From Pseudomonadota bacterium (GTDB taxonomy: Bacteria > Pseudomonadota > Gammaproteobacteria > Burkholderiales > SG8-39), in assembly GCA_027624175.1 (NCBI GenBank), contig JAQBXT010000015.1, forward strand, positions 1 to 38,263: a stretch of DNA of 38,263 nt, in the 5' to 3' direction. Shown here one piece after another: positions 27,051 through 34,628 of the stretch. Below the pieces are notes generated by a model that worked only from the letters and a program-made list of their open reading frames with translations, ran no database searches and was not told where the DNA came from. Each line of letters begins with the position of its first letter. The stretch's first letter is position 1. Position numbers and translations under genes: made by a program.

Positions 27051-27830
27051 TTACAACGTTCCGGGAAACGCGCCGCCGTCCAGCACCAGGTTCTGCCCGG
27101 TGATGTAGCCCGCGTGCACGCTGGCGAGGAAGGCGCAGGCGGCGCCGAACTCCTCGATGGTGCCGAATCGTTTGGCTGGGTTCGCCTCGGCGCGCACCTT
27201 CGCCAGCTCGGCGGCGGTCTTGCCGAGTTTCTTGGCGTTGAACTCCATGTTGCCGCGCAGCCGGTCGGTGTCGAACGGCCCTGGCAGCAGCGCGTTGATG
27301 GTGACATTGTGCTGCACGGTCTGGCGCGAAAGTCCGGCGATGAAGCCCGTCAGGCCGGTGCGCGCGCCGTTCGACAGGCCCAGTTCCGGAATCGGCATGC
27401 GCACCGCGGCGGAGGTGATGTTGACGACGCGGCCGAACTTGCGCGCGATCATGCCGTCCACCGTCGCCTTGATGAGCTCGATCGGCGTGAGCATGTTGGC
27501 GTCGATCGCCTTGATCCAGTCCTCGCGCGACCAGTTGCGGAAATCCCCGGGCGGCGGGCCGCCGGCGTTGTTGACGAGGATGTCCGGGTTCGGGCAGGCG
27601 GCAAGCGCCTGCGCGCGGCCTTCGGCGGTGGTGATGTCGCCGGCCACCGCCACCACCCTGGCGCCGGTCGCTTTGCGGATTTCCTCCGCGGTCGCCTCGA
27701 GGGCTTCCTTGCCGCGCGCGGTGATGACCAGATTCACGCCCTCGCGCGCCAGCGCCAGTGCGCAGCCCTTGCCGAGGCCCTTCGACGCCGCGCAGACCAG
27801 CGCGTTCTTGCCCTTGATTCCCAGATCCAT
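27051..27830 (-). CDS. SDR-fold protein with altered cofactor loop and catalytic dyad
   Basis: Short-chain dehydrogenase/reductase fold, 259 aa. The cofactor loop is CAASKGLGKG (13-22) rather than TGxxxGIG. NNAG is present (87-90) and the catalytic-like serine is S140 in NITSAAV. At the place of the YxxxK dyad the sequence is S153-N-G-A-R157, so both Tyr and Lys are replaced. The distal TINALLPGPFDTDR and C-terminal GYITGQNLVLDGGAFPGTL are normal SDR regions. An SDR subgroup lacking the usual motif and tetrad is known (beta-ketoacyl-ACP reductase-like), often near catabolic genes. Activity is doubtful and the substrate unknown. It starts 5 bp after the stop of the EamA transporter gene and precedes the aldehyde dehydrogenase by 40 bp, so the three are likely co-transcribed. 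Confidence 0.85.
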   Translation of the reverse strand: MDLGIKGKNALVCAASKGLGKGCALALAREGVNLVITARGKEALEATAEEIRKATGARVVAVAGDITTAEGRAQALAACPNPDILVNNAGGPPPGDFRNWSREDWIKAIDANMLTPIELIKATVDGMIARKFGRVVNITSAAVRMPIPELGLSNGARTGLTGFIAGLSRQTVQHNVTINALLPGPFDTDRLRGNMEFNAKKLGKTAAELAKVRAEANPAKRFGTIEEFGAACAFLASVHAGYITGQNLVLDGGAFPGTL

Positions 27831-27835
27831 GACAT

Positions 27836-28726
27836 TCACCCTTTCTTGAGCGTAACCAGCAATACTCCCATGATCACCAGCGAGCCGCCGAGGAGCTGGG
27901 TCGGTGTGAGCGTGCCCTCGAGCAGCACGAAATCCGCTAGCACGGTGGTCACCGGTCCAAGCGCGCCGATGAGCGCGAAATGATTGGCGCCGATGCGTTT
28001 CAGCGATTCTGCCACCAGGAACACCGGCAGCACCGTGCACACCGTCGACAGAAGAATCGCATACAGCCACACGATCCGGGGGAGCTCCAGCGCCGCCGGG
28101 CTCTCCAGCAGGGCGAATTGCGCCACGGCGGGCAGGGTCGAGATCATCATCGTGTAGGCGGTGAAGCGCATCGAACCGATGCGCTTGATCAGCTGGCTTC
28201 CAGTGACCAGGTACACCGCGTAGCACATGGCGGAGCCGAAAATGAGCGCCGCGCCGAGCAGGAACAGCCGGTGCTCGGGTGTTGCGCCGAGGCGCTGCGA
28301 AAGCACCAGTGCAATCCCTGCGTAGGTCAGGCCGAGCGAAAACAGTTCGCGCTGCGTGGGCCGCCTGGCGAGGAACAGCGCCGACAGGATCACCACCAGC
28401 GTCGGATAGAGGAACATGATCAGGCGCCCGAGGCCCGCTGGCACGTACTGCAGGCCGACGAAATCGAGCAGGCTCGCGAGGTAGTAGCCGAGGAAGCCCA
28501 GGCCGACGATGCCCGCCCAGTCGCGGCGCGCGATCGGCGGCTCGTGCCTCATCCACCACGCTACCGCGGCGAAGAATGGCAGCGACAGCACCATGCGCAG
28601 GAACAGCAGCGTCGTCGCGCTGACGGGCGCGGCCTCATAGCCCAGCTTGATCAGGACCGGGCGGAAGGCAAACGCGATGGTGCCCGCGAGCGCGAACAAT
28701 ATTCCCGTCCAGCGGTACGCGGCCAT
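27836..28726 (-). CDS. EamA/DMT family transporter
   Basis: Inner-membrane protein of 296 aa with ten predicted helices in two homologous EamA halves. The first half ends near YAGIALVLSQRLG and the second near LGGSLVIMGVLLVTLKKG, the usual DMT ending. The first half has GFLGYYLASLLDFVGLQYVPAGLGRLIMFLYPTLVVIL, the classic EamA helix 3-4 region. Substrates of such exporters are amino acids or other small metabolites; none can be assigned. First gene of the minus-strand set with the SDR and aldehyde dehydrogenase, and divergent from yebC across 17 bp. Confidence 0.88.
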   Translation of the reverse strand: MAAYRWTGILFALAGTIAFAFRPVLIKLGYEAAPVSATTLLFLRMVLSLPFFAAVAWWMRHEPPIARRDWAGIVGLGFLGYYLASLLDFVGLQYVPAGLGRLIMFLYPTLVVILSALFLARRPTQRELFSLGLTYAGIALVLSQRLGATPEHRLFLLGAALIFGSAMCYAVYLVTGSQLIKRIGSMRFTAYTMMISTLPAVAQFALLESPAALELPRIVWLYAILLSTVCTVLPVFLVAESLKRIGANHFALIGALGPVTTVLADFVLLEGTLTPTQLLGGSLVIMGVLLVTLKKG

Positions 28727-28731
28727 GACGG

Positions 28732-28737
28732 TAAAAT
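28732..28737 (+). promoter_or_regulatory. Candidate -10 hexamer (TAAAAT) for yebC
   Basis: TAAAAT ends 6 nt before the yebC ATG at 28744, with no Shine-Dalgarno between. It overlaps a minus-strand TAATTT (28739-28734) that ends 7 nt before the transporter ATG, so the 17-bp gap could hold two overlapping divergent -10 elements. No -35 match is evident for either. Confidence 0.4.
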
Positions 28738-28739
28738 TA
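28734..28739 (-). promoter_or_regulatory. Candidate -10 hexamer (TAATTT) for the EamA transporter gene
   Basis: On the minus strand TAATTT is separated by 7 nt from the transporter ATG at 28726, which has no ribosome-binding site. It shares bases with the yebC hexamer on the other strand. Confidence 0.3.
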
Positions 28740-28743
28740 TCAC

Positions 28744-29472
28744 ATGGCAGGTCACAGCAAATGGGCCAACATCAAGCACCGCAAGGCTGCGGCGGACTCG
28801 AAAAAAGGAAAGGTGTTCACGCGCCTGATCAAGGAAATCACGGTGGCGGCGAGGATGGGCGGCGGCGATCCCGACACCAATCCGCGCCTGCGCCTGGCGA
28901 TGGACAAGGGGCGCGAGGCGAACATGGCCAAGGACAGCGTGCAGAACGCCATCAAGCGCGGCATCGGGCAACTCGAAGGCGTGACTTATGAAGAGGCGCG
29001 CTATGAGGGCTACGGCCCGGGCGGCGCGGCGGTGATCGCCGACTGCCTCACCGATAACCGCACGCGCACCGTCGCCGAGGTGCGCCACGCCTTCACCAAG
29101 AATGGCGGTAACCTCGGCTCGGACGGCTCGGTGGGTTTCATGTTCAAGCACTGCGGGCTATTCGTGTTCGCGCCCGGGGCGAGCGAGGAGAAGGTCATGG
29201 AGACGGCGCTGGACGCCGGTGCAGAGGACGTGGTGGCGAACGAGGACGGCTCGATCGAAGTGCTGTGCGCGCCGGGCGCCTTTCTCAGCGTCAAGGCGGC
29301 GCTGGAAAAGGCCGCGCTCAAGCCGGAGTTGGCGGAAGTCACCATGAAGCCGGTCAACGACAGCGTGCTGGCGGGTGGCGATGCGCAGCGCATGCGCAGC
29401 CTGCTCGATGCGCTGGAGGGCCTGGACGACGTTCAGGACGTGTACACCACCGCGGTGCTCGAGGGCGCGTGA
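28744..29472 (+). CDS. yebC: YebC/PmpR family transcriptional regulatory protein
   Basis: Highly conserved 242-aa protein, [25 protein letters not shown] at the N-terminus, then [11 protein letters not shown]-like (here [18 protein letters not shown]) and [31 protein letters not shown], all YebC hallmarks. Family members bind DNA as regulators, and some relieve ribosome stalling at proline tracts; which applies here cannot be told. The stop overlaps the ruvC GTG, the standard yebC-ruvC-ruvA operon. It has no Shine-Dalgarno and begins right after a TAAAAT box. Confidence 0.95.
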   Translation: MAGHSKWANIKHRKAAADSKKGKVFTRLIKEITVAARMGGGDPDTNPRLRLAMDKGREANMAKDSVQNAIKRGIGQLEGVTYEEARYEGYGPGGAAVIADCLTDNRTRTVAEVRHAFTKNGGNLGSDGSVGFMFKHCGLFVFAPGASEEKVMETALDAGAEDVVANEDGSIEVLCAPGAFLSVKAALEKAALKPELAEVTMKPVNDSVLAGGDAQRMRSLLDALEGLDDVQDVYTTAVLEGA

Positions 29473-29984
29473 GGATCCTGGGCATCGATCCCGGGCTGCA
29501 GGTCACGGGATTCGGTGTCATCGAGAAGAACGGCCAGCGCCTGGCCTACATCGCCAGCGGTTGCGTGAAATCAGGCCGCGGCGAGCTGGCCGAGCGCCTG
29601 AAGACGCTGCTTGAAGGCCTGAACGAAATCATCGCCACGCACCGGCCCGCCGAAGTGGTGGTGGAGAAGGTGTTCGTCAACGTCAATCCGCAGTCGACGC
29701 TCGCTCTCGGTCAGGCGCGCGGCACTGCGATCTGCGCCGCGGTGTTCGCGGGGCTGCCGGTCGCCGAGTACACTGCGCTGCAGGTCAAGCAGGCGGTGGT
29801 CGGCAACGGACACGCGAAGAAGGAACAGGTCCAGCACATGGTGAAGCGGCTGCTCGCGTTGCCCGGCGTGCCAGGCGCGGACGCGGCCGACGCGCTGGCG
29901 TGTGCCATCTGCCACGCGCACGGCGTCAGGTTCGGCGCCTTGCAGGTACGCGGGCTGCGCATGAAGCGCGGGAGGCTGGGGTGA
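29469..29984 (+). CDS. ruvC: Crossover junction endodeoxyribonuclease RuvC
   Basis: Holliday-junction resolvase acting with RuvAB. The four acidic catalytic residues sit at the E. coli positions: D7 (LGIDPGL), E66 (VVVEKVF), D138 and D141 (GADAADALA). 171 aa. The GTG at 29469 overlaps the yebC stop; an in-frame ATG is lacking near the N-terminus. The stop in turn overlaps the ruvA GTG. Confidence 0.96.
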   Translation: MRILGIDPGLQVTGFGVIEKNGQRLAYIASGCVKSGRGELAERLKTLLEGLNEIIATHRPAEVVVEKVFVNVNPQSTLALGQARGTAICAAVFAGLPVAEYTALQVKQAVVGNGHAKKEQVQHMVKRLLALPGVPGADAADALACAICHAHGVRFGALQVRGLRMKRGRLG

Positions 29985-30541
29985 TCGGCCGGCTTTCCGG
30001 CAAGCTCGCCGCCAAGCATCCGCCGCAGGTGATGGTGGACTGCAATGGCGTGGCCTACGAGATCGATGTGCCGATGAGCACCTTCTACAACCTGCCCGCC
30101 ACGGGTGAGGCGGTGACGTTGCACATCCACATGGTGGTGCGCGAGGATGCGCAGGCGCTGTATGGATTCGGCACGCTGGAGGAGCGCGGCGTGTTCCGCC
30201 AGCTGCTGAAAATCTCGGGTGTAGGCGCGCGCACTGCGCTTTCCGTGCTTTCAGGGCTGTCGGTGCCCGAACTGGCCCAGGCGGTGGCGCAGCAGGAGTC
30301 TTCCCGGTTGACGAAGATTCCCGGCGTCGGCAAGAAAACAGCCGAGCGGTTGCTGCTGGAACTGAAGGGCAAGCTCGCCGATGCCAGGCCTGCAACCGCG
30401 GGAGCCTCCGACGTGCTCAACGCGCTGCTCGGGCTGGGCTACAGCGAGAAAGAGGCGCTGGCCTCGCTGAAGGGCTTGCCGCCGGGCCTGCCCGTCACCG
30501 AAGGCATCCGCGCAGCGCTCAAGGCGCTGGCGAAGTCCTGA
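29981..30541 (+). CDS. ruvA: Holliday junction branch migration complex subunit RuvA
   Basis: Tetrameric junction-binding protein that recruits the RuvB motor. The N-terminal OB domain starts [31 protein letters not shown]. Two helix-hairpin-helix motifs follow: [19 protein letters not shown] (~72-90) and [23 protein letters not shown] (~107-130). The C-terminal RuvB-contacting domain includes [19 protein letters not shown]. 186 aa, GTG start overlapping the ruvC stop. ruvB is not next: an opposite-strand outer-membrane gene intervenes. Confidence 0.95.
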   Translation: MIGRLSGKLAAKHPPQVMVDCNGVAYEIDVPMSTFYNLPATGEAVTLHIHMVVREDAQALYGFGTLEERGVFRQLLKISGVGARTALSVLSGLSVPELAQAVAQQESSRLTKIPGVGKKTAERLLLELKGKLADARPATAGASDVLNALLGLGYSEKEALASLKGLPPGLPVTEGIRAALKALAKS

Positions 30542-30547
30542 CGCGCG

Positions 30548-31153
30548 CTAGAAGCGAACGACGGCGTTGATCGACCACAGATCGGTGCGCGCGCGGCTAT
30601 AGCCCGTGTCATCGGCGTACCGACTGTTGTAGTCCAGGCGCAGCCCGACGCTGGGGCTGAATTCGTACTGGCCCCCGACGCCCCACAGCATGTTCATGCG
30701 GTGCCGGATGCCGTCCGCGCCATTCCCGGCCCCGGCAAGGGAGGACAGGGCGCCGGCTGCCGAGGAGAGCGAGAATTCCGCGGTGGGCACGGCGACCCCC
30801 AGCCGCCCCTGCAGGGAGAAAGACTTGGTGATCGGCAGCAACCCCGTGCCGGAGAAGGTCCACGCATTCGCCTGTATCGAGCCTTCGCCTGCGGCCGGGC
30901 GGTTGCCGCCCGTGTAGCCGACAACCAGGCTCCAGGTCTCGGTGAAGCGAAAGCCTCCGAATTGCTGGTAGATAGGGTCCATCACATCGCGCGGCTCGAC
31001 GAGGCTGGTCGGGCCGGTCAGCACTGGCCGGGGCGTAACCGGGAGCAGGCCGGACCCGAGGTACCAGCCGTCCGATGGGGCCTGGGCGAGGCTCGCCGGG
31101 GCCCAGGAGGCGGCGGCGAGGGCTGCCGCGGCGGCGAGGGTGACTGCGTTCAC
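30548..31153 (-). CDS. Predicted outer-membrane beta-barrel protein (OmpA/OmpW-like barrel)
   Basis: A 201-aa exported protein. The signal peptide is about 25 residues (Ala-rich, ending SLAQA), followed by [10 protein letters not shown] and alternating amphipathic strands such as [59 protein letters not shown] and SINAVVRF with a C-terminal Phe, the usual barrel-assembly signal. About eight strands fit the length. Start chosen at GTG 31153: it sits directly before the signal peptide, and TACGAT ends 6 nt upstream on this strand. I do not recognise a specific family. It separates ruvA from ruvB and is convergent with ruvA (6 bp apart) and divergent from ruvB (69 bp). Confidence 0.75.
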   Translation of the reverse strand: MNAVTLAAAAALAAASWAPASLAQAPSDGWYLGSGLLPVTPRPVLTGPTSLVEPRDVMDPIYQQFGGFRFTETWSLVVGYTGGNRPAAGEGSIQANAWTFSGTGLLPITKSFSLQGRLGVAVPTAEFSLSSAAGALSSLAGAGNGADGIRHRMNMLWGVGGQYEFSPSVGLRLDYNSRYADDTGYSRARTDLWSINAVVRF

Positions 31154-31159
31154 CCTGAA

Positions 31160-31165
31160 ATCGTA
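31160..31165 (-). promoter_or_regulatory. Candidate -10 hexamer (TACGAT) for the outer-membrane protein gene
   Basis: On the minus strand TACGAT ends 6 nt before the GTG at 31153. It follows the same spacing seen at several other transcription-unit heads in the window, which lends some support to this GTG as start. Confidence 0.3.
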
Positions 31166-31210
31166 ATCTCGCGCTGCAATATCAGCAAGGGGAAAAGTGC
31201 CCGGGTCTGG

Positions 31211-31216
31211 CAAAAT
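31211..31216 (+). promoter_or_regulatory. Candidate -10 hexamer (CAAAAT) for ruvB
   Basis: CAAAAT ends 6 nt before the ruvB ATG at 31223, with no Shine-Dalgarno. ruvB would need its own promoter here because the outer-membrane gene on the other strand separates it from ruvCA. Confidence 0.3.
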
Positions 31217-31222
31217 CCGGTC

Positions 31223-32269
31223 ATGGCCATCGAGACCGACCGCCTGATCGCCGCGCCCCCGGCCTCGGTGCAGGAAGAGCAGATCGAACGCTCGCTCAGG
31301 CCTGCGCGGCTCGCCGACTATGTCGGCCAGGCCAAAATTCGCGGCCAGCTGGAAATCTTCATCCAGGCCGCGCGCGGCAGAAGCGAGGCGCTGGATCATG
31401 TCCTGCTGTTCGGCCCCCCGGGCCTGGGCAAGACGACGCTGGCGCACATCATCGCGCGCGAGATGGGGGTGAACCTGCGCCAGACCTCGGGGCCGGTGCT
31501 CGAGCGCCCCGGAGATCTCGCCGCGCTGCTCACCAACCTCGAGCCGCGCGACGTGCTGTTCATCGACGAAATCCACCGCCTCTCGCCGGTGGTCGAGGAG
31601 ATCCTGTACCCGGCGCTCGAGGACTATCAGATCGACATCATGATCGGCGAAGGGCCCGCGGCGCGCTCGATCAAGCTCGACCTGCCGCCGTTCACGCTGG
31701 TCGGCGCCACCACGCGCGCCGGGATGCTCACCAATCCCCTGCGCGATCGCTTCGGCATCGTCGCGCGGCTCGAGTTCTACAGCGAGCCCGAGCTTGCCAC
31801 CATCGTGCGCCGCTCGGCGGGGCTGCTGCAGGTGAATCTGGCGGCCGAGGGCGGCACCGAGATCGCGCGGCGCGCGCGCGGCACGCCGCGCATCGCCAAT
31901 CGACTCCTGCGCCGTGTGCGCGACTACGCCCAGGTCAAGGCCGAGGGCGCGGTGACCAAGAGCGTCGCGGACGCCGCACTCAAGATGCTCGACGTGGACA
32001 CGCTCGGCCTGGACGTGATGGACCGCAAGCTCCTGCTGGCGGTGATCGAAAAATTCGGCGGCGGACCGGTGGGCGTGGAGAACCTGGCGCATGCCATCGG
32101 CGAGGAGAGCGACACCATCGAGGACGTGCTGGAGCCGTTCCTGATCCAGCAGGGCTACCTGCAGCGCACGCCGCGCGGGCGCGTCGCCACGCTCGCCGCG
32201 TACCGGCATTTCGGCCTGGTTGCACCGTCGGGCATGCCCGACTTGCTTGGGCCCGGCGGGCGCGGCTAG
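31223..32269 (+). CDS. ruvB: Holliday junction branch migration ATPase RuvB
   Basis: AAA+ motor of the RuvABC resolvasome. N-terminus [26 protein letters not shown], Walker [10 protein letters not shown] (~64-72), Walker B LFIDEIH (~113-119), sensor 1 [18 protein letters not shown], and the winged-helix C-terminus with [18 protein letters not shown]. 348 aa, normal. The ATG at 31223 was chosen as it gives the family N-terminus; the open frame extends far upstream only as a shadow of the outer-membrane gene. ybgC starts 25 bp after the stop. Confidence 0.97.
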   Translation: MAIETDRLIAAPPASVQEEQIERSLRPARLADYVGQAKIRGQLEIFIQAARGRSEALDHVLLFGPPGLGKTTLAHIIAREMGVNLRQTSGPVLERPGDLAALLTNLEPRDVLFIDEIHRLSPVVEEILYPALEDYQIDIMIGEGPAARSIKLDLPPFTLVGATTRAGMLTNPLRDRFGIVARLEFYSEPELATIVRRSAGLLQVNLAAEGGTEIARRARGTPRIANRLLRRVRDYAQVKAEGAVTKSVADAALKMLDVDTLGLDVMDRKLLLAVIEKFGGGPVGVENLAHAIGEESDTIEDVLEPFLIQQGYLQRTPRGRVATLAAYRHFGLVAPSGMPDLLGPGGRG

Positions 32270-32282
32270 GGCGGTTCCCATC

Positions 32283-32288
32283 TACAAT
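32283..32288 (+). promoter_or_regulatory. Candidate -10 hexamer (TACAAT) for the ybgC-tol operon
   Basis: TACAAT ends 6 nt before the ybgC GTG at 32295. No Shine-Dalgarno precedes that GTG. It would be the promoter for ybgC-tolQRA. Confidence 0.4.
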
Positions 32289-32294
32289 CGGCCA

Positions 32295-32720
32295 GTGCAG
32301 CGAGACCCCGCGCAGGTATTTCGCTGGCCGGTGCGGGTGTACTACGAAGACACGGATTCCGGCGGCGTCGTCTACTATGCCAATTACCTGCGCTTTTTCG
32401 AGCGCGCGCGCACCGAGTGGCTGCGCAGCCTGGGCGTGGACCAGCAGGCGCTCGCGCACGAGGCGGGGCTGCAGTTCGTGGTGCGGCGCGCGGAAATCGA
32501 CTTCCTGCGCGGTGCGCGCCTCGACGACCTGCTGGAGATCACCGTGGAACTGGCGCTGCGCAAGCGCACCTACCTGATGCTGAAGCAACGCGCGCTGCGC
32601 GGCGCGGAACAGATGGCCGAAGCACTGGTCCAAGCGGCGTGCGTGCGGCGCGAGGACTTCAAGCCCGCCGCCATCCCGGCGGCGCTCGCCGCACAACTAC
32701 CTGAGGCCCTGCACACATGA
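32295..32720 (+). CDS. ybgC: Tol-Pal-associated acyl-CoA thioesterase YbgC
   Basis: Hot-dog fold thioesterase, first gene of the tol-pal operon in most proteobacteria. The catalytic block is VYYEDTDSGGVVYYANYLRFFERARTEWLR (~13-42), with the Asp of EDTD as active residue. 141 aa from the GTG at 32295, the only in-frame start close to the conserved N-terminus; the frame extends upstream into ruvB without a better start. The stop overlaps the tolQ ATG (ATGA). Confidence 0.94.
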   Translation: MQRDPAQVFRWPVRVYYEDTDSGGVVYYANYLRFFERARTEWLRSLGVDQQALAHEAGLQFVVRRAEIDFLRGARLDDLLEITVELALRKRTYLMLKQRALRGAEQMAEALVQAACVRREDFKPAAIPAALAAQLPEALHT

Positions 32721-33400
32721 ACGTGACCACCGACCTCGACATCTGGACCCTGATCCTCGGCGCGAGCCTGGTGGTGAAAGCGGTGATCCTGCTGCTGGTC
32801 GCGGTGTCATTCCTGTCCTGGATGTTCATTTTCAGCAAATGGTTCGCGATCCGCCGCGCGCGCGTGCAGACCGAGCAGTTCGAGCGCGAATTCTGGGGCG
32901 GCGGTGACCTCAATCTTCTCTATCAGGGCGCGGTCAACAACCGGCACACCATCGGCAGCCAGGAGCGCATCTTCGAGGCCGGGATGCGCGAGTTCACCAA
33001 GCTGCGCAACCAGCGCAGCACCAGCGAGGCGAGCGACCTGGTGGACGGCGCGAGGCGCGCCATGCGCGCCACCTACCATCGCGAGATGGACCACCTCGAG
33101 CGCCACCTGGCGTTTCTCGCCTCGACCGGTTCGGTGAGCCCCTATGTCGGCCTGTTCGGCACGGTGTGGGGCATCATGCACGCGTTCAGGAGCCTGGCGA
33201 ACATGCAGCAGGCGACGCTCGCGCAGGTCGCGCCGGGCATTGCCGAAGCGCTGGTGGCGACCGCCATCGGCCTGTTCGCCGCGATTCCCGCAGTGGTGGC
33301 CTACAACCGTTATTCGCACCAGATCGACCGGCTCTCCATCCGCTTCGAGAGCTTCATGGAGGAGTTCTCGAACATCCTGCACAGGCAAGCGGTGAAGTAG
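32717..33400 (+). CDS. tolQ: Tol-Pal system proton channel subunit TolQ
   Basis: Inner-membrane MotA/TolQ/ExbB family protein that forms the proton channel with TolR. 227 aa with TM1 at ~14-38 (LGASLVVKAVILLLVAVSFLSWMFIF), a large cytoplasmic loop, and TM2-TM3 at ~132-158 and ~170-195. The conserved blocks ASTGSVSPYVGLFGTVWGIMHAF and IAEALVATAIGLFAAIPAVVAYN line the channel. It overlaps ybgC by 4 bp and is followed 2 nt later by tolR. Confidence 0.96.
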   Translation: MNVTTDLDIWTLILGASLVVKAVILLLVAVSFLSWMFIFSKWFAIRRARVQTEQFEREFWGGGDLNLLYQGAVNNRHTIGSQERIFEAGMREFTKLRNQRSTSEASDLVDGARRAMRATYHREMDHLERHLAFLASTGSVSPYVGLFGTVWGIMHAFRSLANMQQATLAQVAPGIAEALVATAIGLFAAIPAVVAYNRYSHQIDRLSIRFESFMEEFSNILHRQAVK

Positions 33401-33402
33401 CC

Positions 33403-33831
33403 ATGCCGGCCCTGCACCGCAGGCGCGCACCCATGCACGAGATCAACATCGTGCCCTACGTCGACGTGATGCTGGTGCTGCTCGTGATCTTCATGGTGAC
33501 CGCGCCGCTGGTGACCCCGGGGGTGATCGACCTGCCTTCGGTGTCCAAGGCCTCCAATGCTCCGCTGTCGCCGCTCGAGGTGGTGGTGCAGGCCGATCAC
33601 TCGATCACCATCCGCAGCCGCGACGCCAGGGGCGCGATTACGGACGAGCGGCGCGTGCAGCGCGGCGAGCTGGCGGGCGTGATCCGCGAGCGCCAGAAGA
33701 AGAATCCGCAGCAACCGGTGCTCATCGCGGCCGACAAGGACGTGCGCTACGAGGCCGTGCTGCAGGTGATGGACGAATTGCACAAGCAGCAGGTACGCCG
33801 CGTCGGCCTGCTGGTGAAACCGGCGCGATGA
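33403..33831 (+). CDS. tolR: Tol-Pal system proton channel subunit TolR
   Basis: ExbD/TolR family. A single N-terminal TM (~19-39) follows the MHEINIVPYVDVMLVLLVIFMVTAPLV block; the Asp in PYVDVML is the essential proton-carrying residue. The periplasmic part ends with PVLIAADKDVRYEAVLQVMDELHKQQVRRVGLLVKP, typical of TolR. 142 aa. ATG 33403 is 2 nt after the tolQ stop; the longer open frame is a tolQ shadow. The stop overlaps the tolA ATG. Confidence 0.95.
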   Translation: MPALHRRRAPMHEINIVPYVDVMLVLLVIFMVTAPLVTPGVIDLPSVSKASNAPLSPLEVVVQADHSITIRSRDARGAITDERRVQRGELAGVIRERQKKNPQQPVLIAADKDVRYEAVLQVMDELHKQQVRRVGLLVKPAR

Positions 33832-34613
33832 AGATGGTCCTGGCGGGGCCGTATCTCGAGCTGCGGCGCGAGGAAGACCTCACGCCCGCATTCGTGCTCG
33901 CGGTCGCGGTGCACGTGCTGCTCGTCGCGGCGCTGATGCTGGGGGTGCGCTGGCAGAGCCACGCGCCCGACGTGGTCACCGTGGAGCTCTGGCAGCCGCC
34001 ACCACCGCCGCCACCGCAGGCGGCGCCCGAGCCGCCCAAGCCTGCCCCGGTCGTGCAGCCTGCGCCGCAACCCAAGCCCGAACCGCGCCTCGAGAAGCCG
34101 GACATCGCGATCAAGGCGCTGCCCAAGCCCAAGCCCAAGCCGGCGCCCGAGCCCAAACCCGCGCCCAAGCCCGTACCTAAGCCAGCGGCGAAGCCCGCGC
34201 CGCCCCCGCCGGATGACCGGCTGGCGCAGCAGCTCCTGCGCGAAGAGCTCGCGCGCGAGCAGCAGTTGCTTGCCGCGGAGCGCGAGCGCCAGGCGATCAG
34301 CGCACAGCTGGCGCGCGACGCGGCTGCGGCGCGCAATCGCGCCATGGATACCTATGTGTCGAAGATTCGCGGCAAGGTGCGCGGCAACATCGTGCTGCCG
34401 CCGGACATCCAGGGAGATCCCGAGGCGCTGATCCTGGTCACGCAGTTGCCGACGGGGGAGGTGCTGCAGGCAAAACTCGTCATTTCCAGCGGCCATGCCG
34501 CCTACGACGACGCGGTGCTGCGCGCGATCCTGAAATCCTCGCCGTTGCCTAAGCCCGACAGTCCGACGCTGTTTCAGCGCGAGCTGAAGCTGACGTTCCG
34601 TCCCAAGGACTGA
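33828..34613 (+). CDS. tolA: Cell envelope integrity protein TolA
   Basis: Links TolQR in the inner membrane to TolB/Pal at the outer membrane. N-terminal TM at ~22-41, then a Pro/Lys/Glu-rich linker (~58-126: runs of PKP, PEP and an eight-Pro tract), a short charged helix (LAQQLLREELAREQQLLAAERERQ) and a TonB-C-like domain III with TYVSKIRGKVRGNIVLPPDIQGDPEALILVTQLPTGEVLQAKL. In E. coli TolA domain II is a long Ala/Lys-rich helix; here most of it is a TonB-like proline linker, and the whole protein is only 261 aa. The gene overlaps tolR by 4 bp. Confidence 0.93.
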   Translation: MKMVLAGPYLELRREEDLTPAFVLAVAVHVLLVAALMLGVRWQSHAPDVVTVELWQPPPPPPPQAAPEPPKPAPVVQPAPQPKPEPRLEKPDIAIKALPKPKPKPAPEPKPAPKPVPKPAAKPAPPPPDDRLAQQLLREELAREQQLLAAERERQAISAQLARDAAAARNRAMDTYVSKIRGKVRGNIVLPPDIQGDPEALILVTQLPTGEVLQAKLVISSGHAAYDDAVLRAILKSSPLPKPDSPTLFQRELKLTFRPKD

Positions 34614-34615
34614 AA

Positions 34616-34621
34616 TATAAT
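34616..34621 (+). promoter_or_regulatory. Candidate -10 hexamer (TATAAT) for tolB-pal-cpoB
   Basis: A perfect TATAAT, rare in this GC-rich DNA, lies in the 15-bp gap between tolA and tolB and ends 7 nt before the tolB ATG (34629). There is no Shine-Dalgarno. An internal promoter ahead of tolB is also known in E. coli. The -35 is weak. Confidence 0.5.
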
Positions 34622-34628
34622 CGGCCGC

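Noticed and set aside
34100-34200. Short CCCAAG-type repeats as a CRISPR-like or regulatory array
   Set aside because: They are in frame within tolA and simply encode the Pro/Lys linker; there are no spacers.
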